A stretch of 64,000 nt of DNA from Opeltia flavorubescens (lineage: Eukaryota > Ascomycota > Lecanoromycetes > Teloschistales > Teloschistaceae), in NCBI GenBank assembly GCA_000442125.1, contig KE546973.1, forward strand, positions 1,116,001 through 1,180,000, in the 5' to 3' direction. The first letter of the stretch is position 1; each line of letters begins with the position of its first letter. The notes under the pieces are model-generated. The model searched no databases, was not told the DNA's origin, and saw only the letters and a list, made by a program, of their open reading frames with translations. A program made the position numbers and the translations under genes. Positions 49,866 through 61,474 of the stretch are shown piece after piece.

Positions 49866-50747
49866 CTATACAGGATCGCCATTTCTTCGACGTGATTGCC
49901 TTTGTTGAACATATACAGTTGGAATAAAGACTGTTACAGCTAATATCCCGCTTATGATGAGGAAATTCAGAAGCATGCTCCCACTATCGTTGTAATCAAC
50001 AGCCTCACCTACACGCCGCCCTCTTCGTTGATCTTGCTGCTCCTGCGTTCGAGCGTGGCCGTCGCGGTCGAAATGAGGGACGTCATAGTCCAAGCCATCA
50101 GGCGAACCAGCAGGGCCAAAGCCTCCTCCGGTGGATGGACCAGTACTGCCTGCCTTTGACGCAGCTTCAGCATGTGCCGACGCCGTTGCATCAGCTTGCT
50201 GCCGTCGTTTCGCTCTATATTGGCCCCACCCGCCGTTCTGGTAAAAGCTTGGAGGAGGACCTCGAAATTGAGTTCGGCGTTTGCTCAAACCACTGGCAGG
50301 ACGAGAGCCATGTGGCGCGGAGCTCGAATAAGAGCCTCTAGGGGAGTTTTGCCATCGTTCAGAAGTGGTCCCTTGCATTGCACGATCATATTTTTCGCGT
50401 TTGGGAGGGTTCCCTAGAACTGCATATGCTTCCGATATCTTGACGAAGCGCTCAGCAGCATGGGTGTCGTTGGGATTGTGATCAGGATGGTGTTTCTTCG
50501 AAAGTGCATAGAAATTTCTATACTTGTCGTGAGCAAATCAACCCCAATTTTGCCTTGAAAAGGTGGTCTGCCGTATTTACTTCTTGATATCAGAAGCCGA
50601 AGCACTAGTCTTGAGCTCAAGAGTTTTGTAGTGATCGGCAGCAGCTTCAGTGTTTGAGACAGGACTTGTGTGGAAATGGCATGCTTGACGAAAGAATGAC
50701 GGGACAGCATATGATACAGAGGGCAGACTGAGGGAACGGGGTGGCAT
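49866..50747 (-). CDS. J-domain (DnaJ-like) membrane protein
   Basis: A J-domain co-chaperone that would stimulate an Hsp70. Two exons (50747-50581, 50517-49866) give 272 residues. The N-terminus is basic and Ser-rich with few acids (MPPRSLSLPSVSYAVPSFFR), which looks like a mitochondrial presequence. The J domain follows (DHYKTLELKTSASASDIK..., HPD at residues 66-68, EAYAVLGNPPKREKYD). A low-complexity Gly/Ser/Gln region comes next, and then a single transmembrane segment at about 237-259 with a short basic tail. This resembles yeast Jid1-type inner-membrane J proteins, but the assignment is tentative. It is divergent from MetAP2 (283 bp between starts). Confidence 0.85.
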
Positions 50748-51030
50748 TCCTCATGTCGAATGGAATCGGATCTTCCAATTGTCCATACAGGATAGGGCCT
50801 GACTCAGAACCTGATTTAGGAAAGCTGCGACGGAAGATTCGTAGGACAGACGGTATGGTCTCGGGAATCAAGTAATTGGAATACTTTGGAAATAGTAATG
50901 ACGAAGCTAGAGAATCTAACATTGCCTCGCGCTTGCCCCGCGCTTACTGATTGGCAAATAGCAGTAGTACCCCACTCACAATCGAATTTGGCCTCCGAGG
51001 TTCCTCGCGGTATTTTACTTACTGCGGGCT
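50748..51030. promoter_or_regulatory. Short divergent promoter (J-domain gene / MetAP2)
   Basis: Only 283 bp separate two divergent start codons, so core promoters must overlap. No specific element is recognised. Confidence 0.4.
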
Positions 51031-52701
<1,671 letters not shown>

Positions 52702-53548
52702 GTTCTTTGGAAATGAACCATCAAGGCGGACGAACAGAAAAGCATCGGCTCATATGTTAGTTGGCAAACGGACCGTTCTGTCTATATTGATACCCTTTGA
52801 GTCATGGGGCATGTATGAAAATCGGGTTTGGACATGTTGAAAAGGATAGTAGCTTCCAGTGGAGCCGGGATTTTCTTTGCATCACTTCGGTCTAAACCGT
52901 TCCACAACTGGAGAGAATGTATCCGAGGGGTACAGTAGATAAATGCACTATTCAGACGACAGTTTCTCATAGCATACGGCGATTTTGATAAATGAAGGGG
53001 GATGTGCGAACGCCCAGGCCCTGCCAAGTTTTCGGGCTGCGTCTATAGTACAGAGAAACTAATGCAAGCCACGTTTTAGCACTCTTTAGTACGCTGAGTT
53101 TTATTTATCTTTCTCAGATTATTTTATTACGCCAAGTAAAACGCAGGACGTGATATTACGAAGGCTGTAAGGTAAAGAAATAACAGTAGTAGACAGTCTT
53201 ACCTACAGCATATCTATATAGAATCTAGGATACTACTCCCCTTTCAAATGTTGTACTGTGGAGAGCTTGAAGTAGAGAGAACACCGGCGCTAGCGAGGTA
53301 GAAACGCGTTCTCCGTGTGGTTCGTGACACAGATGAAGTTCAGCACTCTAGATGGAGCTAAATTGAAGATTGCATTAGCTCCTATAGACGCAGCCAGTTT
53401 GCGCCGCATCATTCCTCTTCGTGTGAGCATTAGTTCCTTGTGAGACACTCATCTGCATTCCGTGTCTAAATATTATTTTACGTTTAAATCTTTCACTATG
53501 TGCCTAGTTTAGAGCTGGCAAGGTAACCCCCCTTTGACTGTTCGAAGA
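52702..53548. other. Intergenic, nothing specific seen
   Basis: About 850 bp between MetAP2 and the desaturase gene. Only short, unsupported frames occur. The part near 53,040-53,200 is AT-richer than its surroundings but shows no repeat structure. Confidence 0.45.
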
Positions 53549-54727
53549 ATGCTCTCAACTACCACCACTACTGTCGTTGCTTCCCAGTCACCCGAACCCG
53601 TTCCCACGTCAGACAACTTTTTCTGGTCGTACACCGAGGAGCCACATAGAACAAGGAGGCAGGCAATTATCAAAGCCCATCCAGAGGTAGAATTCCCGTT
53701 ATGATCGAAACTGTAGCGGTTGACTTTGCCTCTGCAGGTCACAAAACTTTGCGGGCATGAGCCATTAACAAAATACCTTGTTCTGGCCGTAATATTGCTA
53801 CAGATTGCCTGCGCTGCCTGGCTTCGCAACACTCCAATCCTGTCGGTCCGATGGCTCCTCGTCTCATACACAGTCGGGGCCACTGCAAACCAGAATCTGT
53901 TCTTGGCTATTCACGAGATTTCTCATAACCTCGCCTTTAGATCTCCAATGGCAAATCGCGTCTTCGCTGTCTTTGCCAACCTTCCCATCGGAGTGCCATA
54001 CAGTGCTGCTTTCCGGGTGAGCTCATCTTATGCTGTACCCTGATTGCAATCCGACAAAGGTTGACTGTTGATCTAGCCATATCATCTCACGCATCACAAA
54101 TCCCTGGGTGTCGATGGCCTGGACACTGATCTTCCGACTTCCGTAGAGGCTTTTTTTCTCGACTCCATTCTCGGCAAAGCATTCTTCTGTACCTTCCAGA
54201 TCTTGTTCTACGCCATCCGACCAATGATGGTCTACAAGCTTCCAATGACTTCGCTCCATCTATTCAATGTCGCTGCTCAGCTGGCATTTGATGTTCTCCT
54301 TGTTCGATATCTAGGCGCAGGCGCTCTAGCATATCTAATCATGAGTTCGTTCCTTGCCGGCTCCCTGCATCCATGCGCCGGTCATTTCATTGCCGAGCAC
54401 TACGTTTTTGAGAAGCAACCTGTGAATGCACGGGATCCATCAAACCGAGTACCCGTGCCGGAAACCTACTCTTATTATGGCCCCTTAAATACGCTCACTT
54501 ACAATGTTGGATTGCACAATGAGCACCACGACTTTCCAGCGGTACCGTGGACGCGGCTACCAGTATTGCACGAGATTGCAAATGATTTCTACGCAGATCT
54601 GCCGCATCATAAGAGTTGGGTTTGGGTGATCTGGCAGTTCATTTGGGATCAGGAGGTTGGCCTTTGGTGTCGGGTCAAAAGGCAAAAAGGCAGCAAAGAA
54701 GCCAAGGTTGACAAACAGAGGAGCTGA
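53549..54727 (+). CDS. DES1: Sphingolipid (dihydroceramide) Delta4-desaturase
   Basis: Introduces the Delta4 trans double bond into dihydroceramide in the ER, the step toward glucosylceramide in filamentous fungi. Three exons (53549-53686, 53738-54016, 54077-54727) give 355 residues. The N-terminal lipid-desaturase motif (NFFWSYTEEPHRTRRQAI) is followed by the three histidine boxes: HEISH (105-109), HLTHH (142-146) and HNEHH (286-290). Several hydrophobic spans lie between them and a Lys/Arg-rich tail ends the protein. The gene is convergent with VAP/SCS2. The trans-Delta4 activity is inferred from family membership. Confidence 0.95.
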
Positions 54728-55187
54728 GGTGGGTGCAAGTGTTATTACCACAAAGGTCATATGGCATCCGGGAAACAAACGTAGATTGGGAGAAGAGGAC
54801 CAGGAGCAAATTTCCTTGACCCCTTCAGAAATTATAAATCGAATAACATTAGCGAGAGCTTGAGACTTGGACTACATCATGATCCTAGTAAACCCTCGCA
54901 TACACCATCGAGTCAATCCATCTACCGCCAGACCATATCGCCTAGAGTGGGTGATCCTCAATAAGATTGACCTTGAACCACCTCGGTTGGAAGTAAGCAA
55001 TGAGCTAATACGTTCGACAGCTCACAGGCTGATTCCAAGACCCACATTGCAGTCGATCTTGACAGTCTTCATGCTAGAGGATACGGCCATGTCCTCTATC
55101 TTCAACTTGTTCGTTCAGGTGTAACAACGCCCACAAACCAGCATGCCCCTTGCCCAATGCAAGTAGGCTCCCATCTCAGATCGGACG
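54728..55187. other. Convergent 3' flanks
   Basis: About 460 bp between the desaturase and VAP stop codons. No supported gene. Confidence 0.4.
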
Positions 55188-56376
55188 CTAGAAAAAGAAA
55201 TATGCGAGTAGAAAGCTCAAGAGGCACAAGGCTGTCACGATCTGGACGGGAACACCCTCTACCGGTTGTTGTTGGATACCCATCCCCGTGGTCCCGGTTG
55301 TGATCCGTTCCTTGGAATCTTGGTTAATAGCATCCGCTTTTCGTTGCCGGAGGCTCTGCTCTTGGCTCTGTTGTGTGAGTCTCGCGATCTCAGATTTGGC
55401 ATTCGCTAGCTGTGCACGCAAATCCTCGCTAGATGTAGGTATAGCATTGGCGACATTCGATGCCGCAGCATTAGCCGACGAATACATATTAGATACTGTA
55501 GATTCGCCGCCTGTAGGACTTGCCTGACCTTGGTTGTCAGATACAGCACGGTTGATGGGAGTCGCTGCGTTGGGCCCTGGAGACGTAAAGGAAGCAGCCG
55601 GGGATCCGTAGGCAGGGGGTGCTTCGTCTCCTAGATGCTGCATAGAAGTTACAGAAGGAAACCTAGAGGAAGCTGATGGCAGTCTTGACCTACCTGACCG
55701 TATGTAGTCGGGTGAGATGGCGTTGATATGCTTCCATCCGCCGGTAAAAATACCACTCGGATTTTCCGCTCCTGGATGGACGCTTTGGAAAGCTTCTCGG
55801 TGTTTTGCCACTGGGCTTGATAAGCAGTGAAACTGTTCATTCCAATGCATAACGTACGATAGATGTGACACTTGAAGCATCACTATCTCCAGGAATCGCA
55901 ATAGTCTGCACAAGGAATTTATCACGGCATCTGGCATCTGGCGGCGGATCTTCTTTCATAGCTTGCAGAAGAACTGGATGGACTGGTTCAGCAAAGTAAC
56001 CATTCTGTGTCGACAATTCCATACCTTGCACCTCGACATGTTGGCCAGCATCAATCTTGCCAGAATTTGGGCGCACGCAGTATCTGCTATAATGTTAACT
56101 CTAATGATTCGTGAATATCTCGAGCATCGTACTGTTTCGGCGCGGTAGTTTTCACCTTCGAACCAGGTTCTAGTTAGCTCACGATAAATTTGGTAGGAAA
56201 ACGGCTGTCATCACCTTGAACGCAATCGGATCGCTGGTCGAGTTCGACAGGCGTAGAGTCTGCGTAACCTCATGTGAGAAGGGGCCTGCTAGCGATCAGC
56301 AATGGCAAGTAATGCCCTTCTTCGCGGACAACTGACGGCGAAAGCCGAGTTCGGGAGGGTCAAGCTCCACAGACAT
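55188..56376 (-). CDS. SCS2: VAP/SCS2 family ER contact-site protein
   Basis: An ER tail-anchored protein that binds FFAT motifs and tethers ER to plasma membrane and other organelles. Seven exons (56376-56337, 56285-56215, 56155-56133, 56083-56025, 55973-55858, 55810-55694, 55637-55188) give 291 residues. The MSP domain fills the first half: [48 protein letters not shown] (two adjacent blocks) and FLVQTIAIP. A Ser/Pro/Ala-rich linker and a coiled-coil stretch (EDLRAQLANAKSEIARL) follow, then a C-terminal anchor at 271-291. The [11 protein letters not shown] block is the FFAT-binding signature. Exon 3 is just 23 nt. The larger single open frame across 55,188-55,937 mixes intron sequence and is not the protein. 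Confidence 0.93.
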
Positions 56377-56844
56377 GTTGCAAGGACGAAGGCGCGAAGA
56401 TGGGGACGTCGCTTGACCAGATCTCTATATGGTTCAAAACAATAGATGGAGAGAGCGCGTGTTCTTAAGTATGGACGGTCCGTGCCAAACTTGGCTACCG
56501 ACAAGAAGGCCGATGTAAATTGTTAACCTATACCACCGTTGTTCCCTTGCTCGCCATACATTGGCGCCGGATCTAGCCGCGGCAAATGACGAAATGACGT
56601 CTTTTTCTGATGGGTTAAGCTACGTCGAGTAGAGTGAAGTGCAAGATCATATAATGACAACAATAAAACACTGGTTCTCGGTTTTGCAGTCAATACACGC
56701 CAGTATATTGCATTAAGAACACCGAGTATACGTTCGAGCCGACTTCAATCCATGCACATTATTCACGAAGTCTCAAAAATATGGTTCTAGCCTGATTCCC
56801 ATCGAGCCCCATTACATTCTCCAAATATTATTGGCGATAGCTAA
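56377..56844. promoter_or_regulatory. Divergent promoter region (SCS2 / UBX gene)
   Basis: About 470 bp between two divergent start codons. No specific element is identified. Confidence 0.4.
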
Positions 56845-57912
56845 ATGGCTTCAGACCTGGAGACTCTGTTAGAGATGGGGTTTGAAAAGCCAAAAGCTGA
56901 GCTTGCAGTCAAAAAGTCCGGTGGCTGTAAATCTTCATCATGCCCAACGTGATCCCGGTTTCAATGCTGATGGTGGCTTAAGTGCAGGGTGCTCTGGAAT
57001 GGCTGGAGGTCAATCAAGACAAATCTTACGAGGAAATCATTGCTGCGTCAGAGGATGCAGCATACGCAGTCGATGATCCCAACGCAGAACCTGCCCCTCT
57101 TCAACCTGGTGAACAAGCCCGTAGCCTAGTCTGCAATGAGTGCGGAAAAAAGTTTCGAAGCCAAGCGCAAGCAGAATTCCACGCATCGAAGACTCAGCAT
57201 GTTGATTTCGCCGAATCACAAGAGGAAATTGCGCCATTGACCGAAGAGGAAAAGAAGGCTCGGCTTCAGGAGCTGCGGGAAAAGTTGGCAGAAAAGCGAG
57301 CGGGCATGTCCGAGCAGGACAAGATTGACAAAAAGCGTAACGAGGTGAATACGTCCAGAAGCAGCCGTAAGCAACCAGGTTTGATAGTTAACAACTTATG
57401 GTTAGGAAATTCGGAGAAAGAGTACTAAAGAGACTCAAGACATCAAGGAAGACCTCAAGAAAAAGGAGCAACTCAAAGAAGCCGCCGCAAAACGAAAAGA
57501 GAAGCAAGACGAGGTTGAGGCAAAAGCTCGGATTAAAGCTAAGATAGCTGCCGACAAGGAAGGAAGACGGGTGAAGGCCGAAAAAGAAAAGGCTGAGCGT
57601 GAAGGTCGAGCAGTTCCAGCAGCCGCAGAAGCTGGCGTTGCACCGACAGCCTCGGGACCAGTGGAGTCAAAGCCAGCTTCCGCTTACACTGAAGCTCGAC
57701 TCCGGCTTCAGATCAGTACTGGTAACCTCCAGAAGAATTTTCCAGTAACAACAACCCTTTTTGAGGTCGCCGCTGCGATTACGCAGGAGACGGGAGTTGA
57801 AGTCCAGAGCTTTACGCAGAATTTCCCGAAGAAGACATTCGACACGATCGATTTTGGTGCAACATTAAAGGAACTCGGGCTCGTGCCCAGCGCTTCATTG
57901 ATTGTTCGATGA
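56845..57912 (+). CDS. UBA-UBX domain protein (UBXN1/SAKS1-like)
   Basis: A likely Cdc48/p97 adaptor linking ubiquitinated clients to the ATPase. Three exons (56845-56926, 56983-57344, 57406-57912) give 316 residues. The UBA domain is residues 1-40 (LLEMGFEKPKAELAV, GALEWL). A C2H2-like knuckle with Cys78, Cys81, His94 and His100 (CNECGKKF) comes next. The middle is a long charged coiled coil. The C-terminal UBX domain begins around residue 238 (RLRLQISTGN) and includes TQNFPKKTF. The order UBA, zinc knuckle, coiled coil, UBX matches human UBXN1. There is no SEP or UAS domain, so it is not a Shp1/p47 or Ubx2 homologue. Confidence 0.9.
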
Positions 57913-58522
57913 TATCAAGGCGTTTTCCAAAGCCTCCGATCGTCAAAGATCTACGTAGACCGTATTCGCGGAGCTCTCGAATTCTGTTGAGATACTTCGT
58001 TATGGGAACGTTTCTAGGTTTAGAAATATGATAGGATTGGAACCCAGCATCACGAGCAAGCTGTCTTGGATATGGATGAAATCTTAGTTGTGCTCGCCCA
58101 CAGGTTTGCTAGTTTGATTTGTCTAGACGGCGAGATGGTTCCGTGGATTCTTGTGTAACATGCCTGATCGTACATCGAGATTTACTGCCTAATGAGGTTC
58201 TAATGTTGACCAGAAGTTGCAGCCAATCCACTTACTTATACCCCAGGCTTTGATCTCTCTGAGCAGTGTATCTAGCTGTATAGTCCCGCACGTTGGGAGG
58301 TTATAGTAGGACTTCTGGGAATACAGGAGACTTATCACGTGATACTGTGGTCGTGTCAGGTACCGATGACATAATTATTTGACAAGCGCGTCTTGCGGTC
58401 CCAGACGAGATAACCCGTATTAGATAACGCAACCAGCCAACTACAGCATTGCAACATTAGGAGTCAGGGAGATGCCGGGGTAAGTTGCTAGGTCCCATGA
58501 AGTTGATCTGCATTAGGCTTAC
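57913..58522. other. Intergenic, RAD52 promoter region
   Basis: About 610 bp. No gene is supported. An upstream ATG at about 58,471 followed by GTAAGT does not splice in frame to RAD52. Confidence 0.4.
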
Positions 58523-60565
58523 ATGTCGGACAGAATTGGTGAACAGCACAAAGCAACCCACGCGAGCGAAAATCCTTATGAAGAGGTCAAGCAGCACATC
58601 AGCGAATACACGGCACAAGAGATCGCTTCGCTCTCAAGTAAACTTGAAAAGCAGCTAGGCCCAGAGTTTATCTCCACGAGACAAGGGCCCTCAGGTCAAA
58701 GAGTTCCGTATCTCGCAGCGGACAAGTGCATCAATTTAGCCAATGAGGTTTTCGGCTTTAATGGCTGGTCAAGCTCCATTCAGCGCATTCAGATTGATTT
58801 TGTACGCGTCGCAGGGGATTGACGAGTAGTCAGTGGTGCTTATGAATATAGGTGGACGAGAGCCAGAGTACTGGCAAAGTCAGTCTTGGATTGTCAGTAA
58901 TAGTTCGAGTTGCACTTCGAGATGGCGCCTATCATGAGGTATTGCTTCAATTTCTATGATCGTTGTCTTTATCTAAGTCTTTTCAGGATATTGGATATGG
59001 CCACATCGAGAACTGCAAGGGCAAAGCTGCGGCATTTGAAAAGGCAAAGAAAGAGGGCACGACAGATGGTTTGAAGCGTGCACTGCGCAACTTTGGTAAC
59101 GTATTGGGAAATTGCGTATACGACAAAGATTACATCTCCAAAGTCACGAAGATTAAAGTCGCTCCTGTGAGGACATCGTATCATCCTTTACATACTGCGG
59201 CTGATTTTGCGAAGTCCAGATGGGATCCAGACAATCTTCACAGGCATCCCGACTTCGCCCCAGTGAAGAAAGAGCCTCCCGCGGCTCAAGACTATGACTT
59301 CGCTCACATCAAAGCCGAGAAAAATGTAGGGTCCGACCCGATAGAGTCGAAAGTCTTAGGAATATATAGTATGGATGGTTTTGACTAGATGCTTTGGTTC
59401 TCATCGACTAATTCGTGCCCTAGATCCAGGAGAGCCTGAAGATGAATTTGCGAGTCAGTAAGCTCTCTCAAGTAACATAGGAGTCGTTACTGATAGTAGT
59501 AGCCGACGACTTTGATGAGGTAGATTTCAGTGCTAGCCACGAAGTCAACCTAGATGAGTTATCGTCAGATCAGCCTACACGTACCAACGGCAGGGAGAGC
59601 GCACCAATACGAGCAAATGCTACGAACTCGCGGACAGTCTACGGTAAGCTCCTTGTTCTGGTTAAATTTCTGGGTTACACGGTCGTCCTGACGTAAAGAG
59701 TTGTAGGAGGCCGATCTGACCCAACTTATCCTGAAACGAATAATCATCCCTATTTGAATGGTAATCATTTGTCGAACGGCGTCGATCGTCGTCATTTGAA
59801 ACCGCTTCAAGCACCTTTACCTCAGCAACAAGTACCTCGAAGTGCACCCCAGCCTCCGGGGCATCCAAAGACATCTCTGACAGGCGTGGCGCTAAACGCA
59901 CCATCAGGACATCAGCCGTGGCCACAAATAGCACACCAACGAGAAGTCGCACAAGGTCAGGAAGCATCAATACAGGAAACATCACCATCCGCTGCATCAA
60001 CCGCCTTCCCTCACGAACCTCCGGTGGGGTTCTACACCGCTCGAGTAGCGGAAACCGTGCAAAATGCTTCTGGCGTACCGATAAAAGTCCCTTCTTTCAA
60101 TCCTCACCTCGAAAGCCCATCAATTCGAAAAACTGCTGGTATTGATCATTCAAAAACCAAACCTGTGGGCAGAGACATCGTGGGTGCTCCGCCGTCCCCG
60201 GCGGTGATGAGCCCTGCTGGCAGACCAAACTTCGTAAATCCGCAAGCAGATAAGACGAGGAGAGTTGGGATGCCCATGGGTGCGGCTAGTCCGCTGTCGA
60301 ATCGCGGTTCGTATAAACCACCGCAGATGAAAAGGATGGCGGATGAGAATAGCTTGCAGTAAGTTTTATGTGTAACATCCGAGCAAGGAGTAGTGAGGGG
60401 AGGTATTAATGGGCCACCAGGCAAACAAGGCCAGCACTTGGCGATGTCACTTCAACGACGGTCAATGTTCCTTCTGATTCTGGTGGAGGAGATGCTAAAC
60501 GCCAGAGGTTGAGTGATACGGTCACACAAGGCATTGGACCGAATCAGGGGACGGTGAGTGGTTGA
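58523..60565 (+). CDS. RAD52: RAD52 recombination mediator
   Basis: RAD52 anneals single strands and loads Rad51 in homologous recombination. Eight exons (58523-58801, 58852-58938, 58987-59166, 59215-59368, 59424-59453, 59500-59643, 59707-60358, 60421-60565) give about 556 residues. The conserved N-terminal DNA-binding domain holds [66 protein letters not shown] and [14 protein letters not shown], then [15 protein letters not shown]. The C-terminal half is disordered (Pro/Ser/Gln-rich), where Rad51 and RPA contacts usually lie. Intron 3 (59167-59214) is 48 nt and stop-free. The 3' end is open to doubt: a GTGAGT near 60,554 could splice to 60,600 and lengthen the tail. The exon 6 acceptor may be 3 nt earlier. 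Confidence 0.92.
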
Positions 60566-61474
60566 GAACGGTTTGGTCCACTTGACCTTTTGGTAACAGC
60601 TGCATCGAAACGGCGTTTATTATCCGGTGGCTTCAGGCTTCGAACTGCACCTTTTGGGAGTAGCGATGGTGTTTTCTCTTTACTTATTGCTGGGTCAGGA
60701 ACGATTCATTCGAGGGAATACAATTCCACTTTGGATTTTGAAGTTATCTGCTGCAGCCAGCAGATTCAATGTCAAGTATGCCGCGTAAGATTCGGATATT
60801 TGTCGATCATACTAGATTTATGAGGCGTCGTGAATGGGCAAAGCTCCAACGATGGCATTTAAAGTTAGTAAGAGTGGCACCCGCATTCCTTGTGGTTCAA
60901 AACGGCGCATACAAAAATCACCTTGGCTTTGGAAAACGGTGGTGTGAACAACCTTTCAAACAACAACTACCGAATTCGTCTATTTGCAGTTGAAAACACA
61001 CTTCCAAGAACTGCAATTTCCACCAATATGTACATTAGAATCGAAAATCGTAAGACGAGGGGAAGAAAAAAAGGCAGAGAATAGCCTGGTTTTAAGCGAC
61101 ACCCTGCTGCAAATGCGACCTCTTGCTTTACGTGAATATGGCGATGTTGGATCTTTTGATCGACGCGAGTATTGGGGAAAAGGAAAGGACAAGAGAGCAA
61201 AAAGACTTATAGGCCAACTCTTCCTCTTTCAACTTCCACCGTATTAGAGGCTCCTCTCTCCATTGCCAAGCTTGGCATCTCATTCTGTCGTAGGATTGAT
61301 AAGTGCTGTGTCTCAGCTCTGAAGGTTCGAAACTATCTCCTCCCGTGCTTTCGTTGCTGGACTTGAGCTCTGTCGACTGCGTCCTAAGCGTCGTCGACTG
61401 ATTTATCGAAATCAAGACATTAGCATGCACGCCTAGTGTTGCTCCTTTTTTCCCTCCTCGTCCTTACATTCCTC
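60566..61474. other. Intergenic with short unsupported frames
   Basis: About 900 bp between the RAD52 stop and the convergent minus-strand gene. One perfect 8-bp inverted repeat, TTGCAGTT (60,984-60,991) and AACTGCAA (61,009-61,016), could form a small hairpin. No gene is supported. Confidence 0.45.

Noticed and set aside
58471-58522. Upstream mini-exon (ATGCCGGG then GTAAGT) for RAD52
   Set aside because: Splicing to the acceptor before 58,517 would put RAD52 out of frame; the ATG at 58,523 is simpler.
59770-59835. Possible extra intron in RAD52 exon 7 (GTAATC...CTCAG)
   Set aside because: The stretch reads through in frame with composition like the rest of the disordered region, so an intron is not needed.
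61320-61345. GGTTCGAA-like box suggesting a tRNA gene
   Set aside because: No A box at the right spacing and no cloverleaf arms could be drawn.
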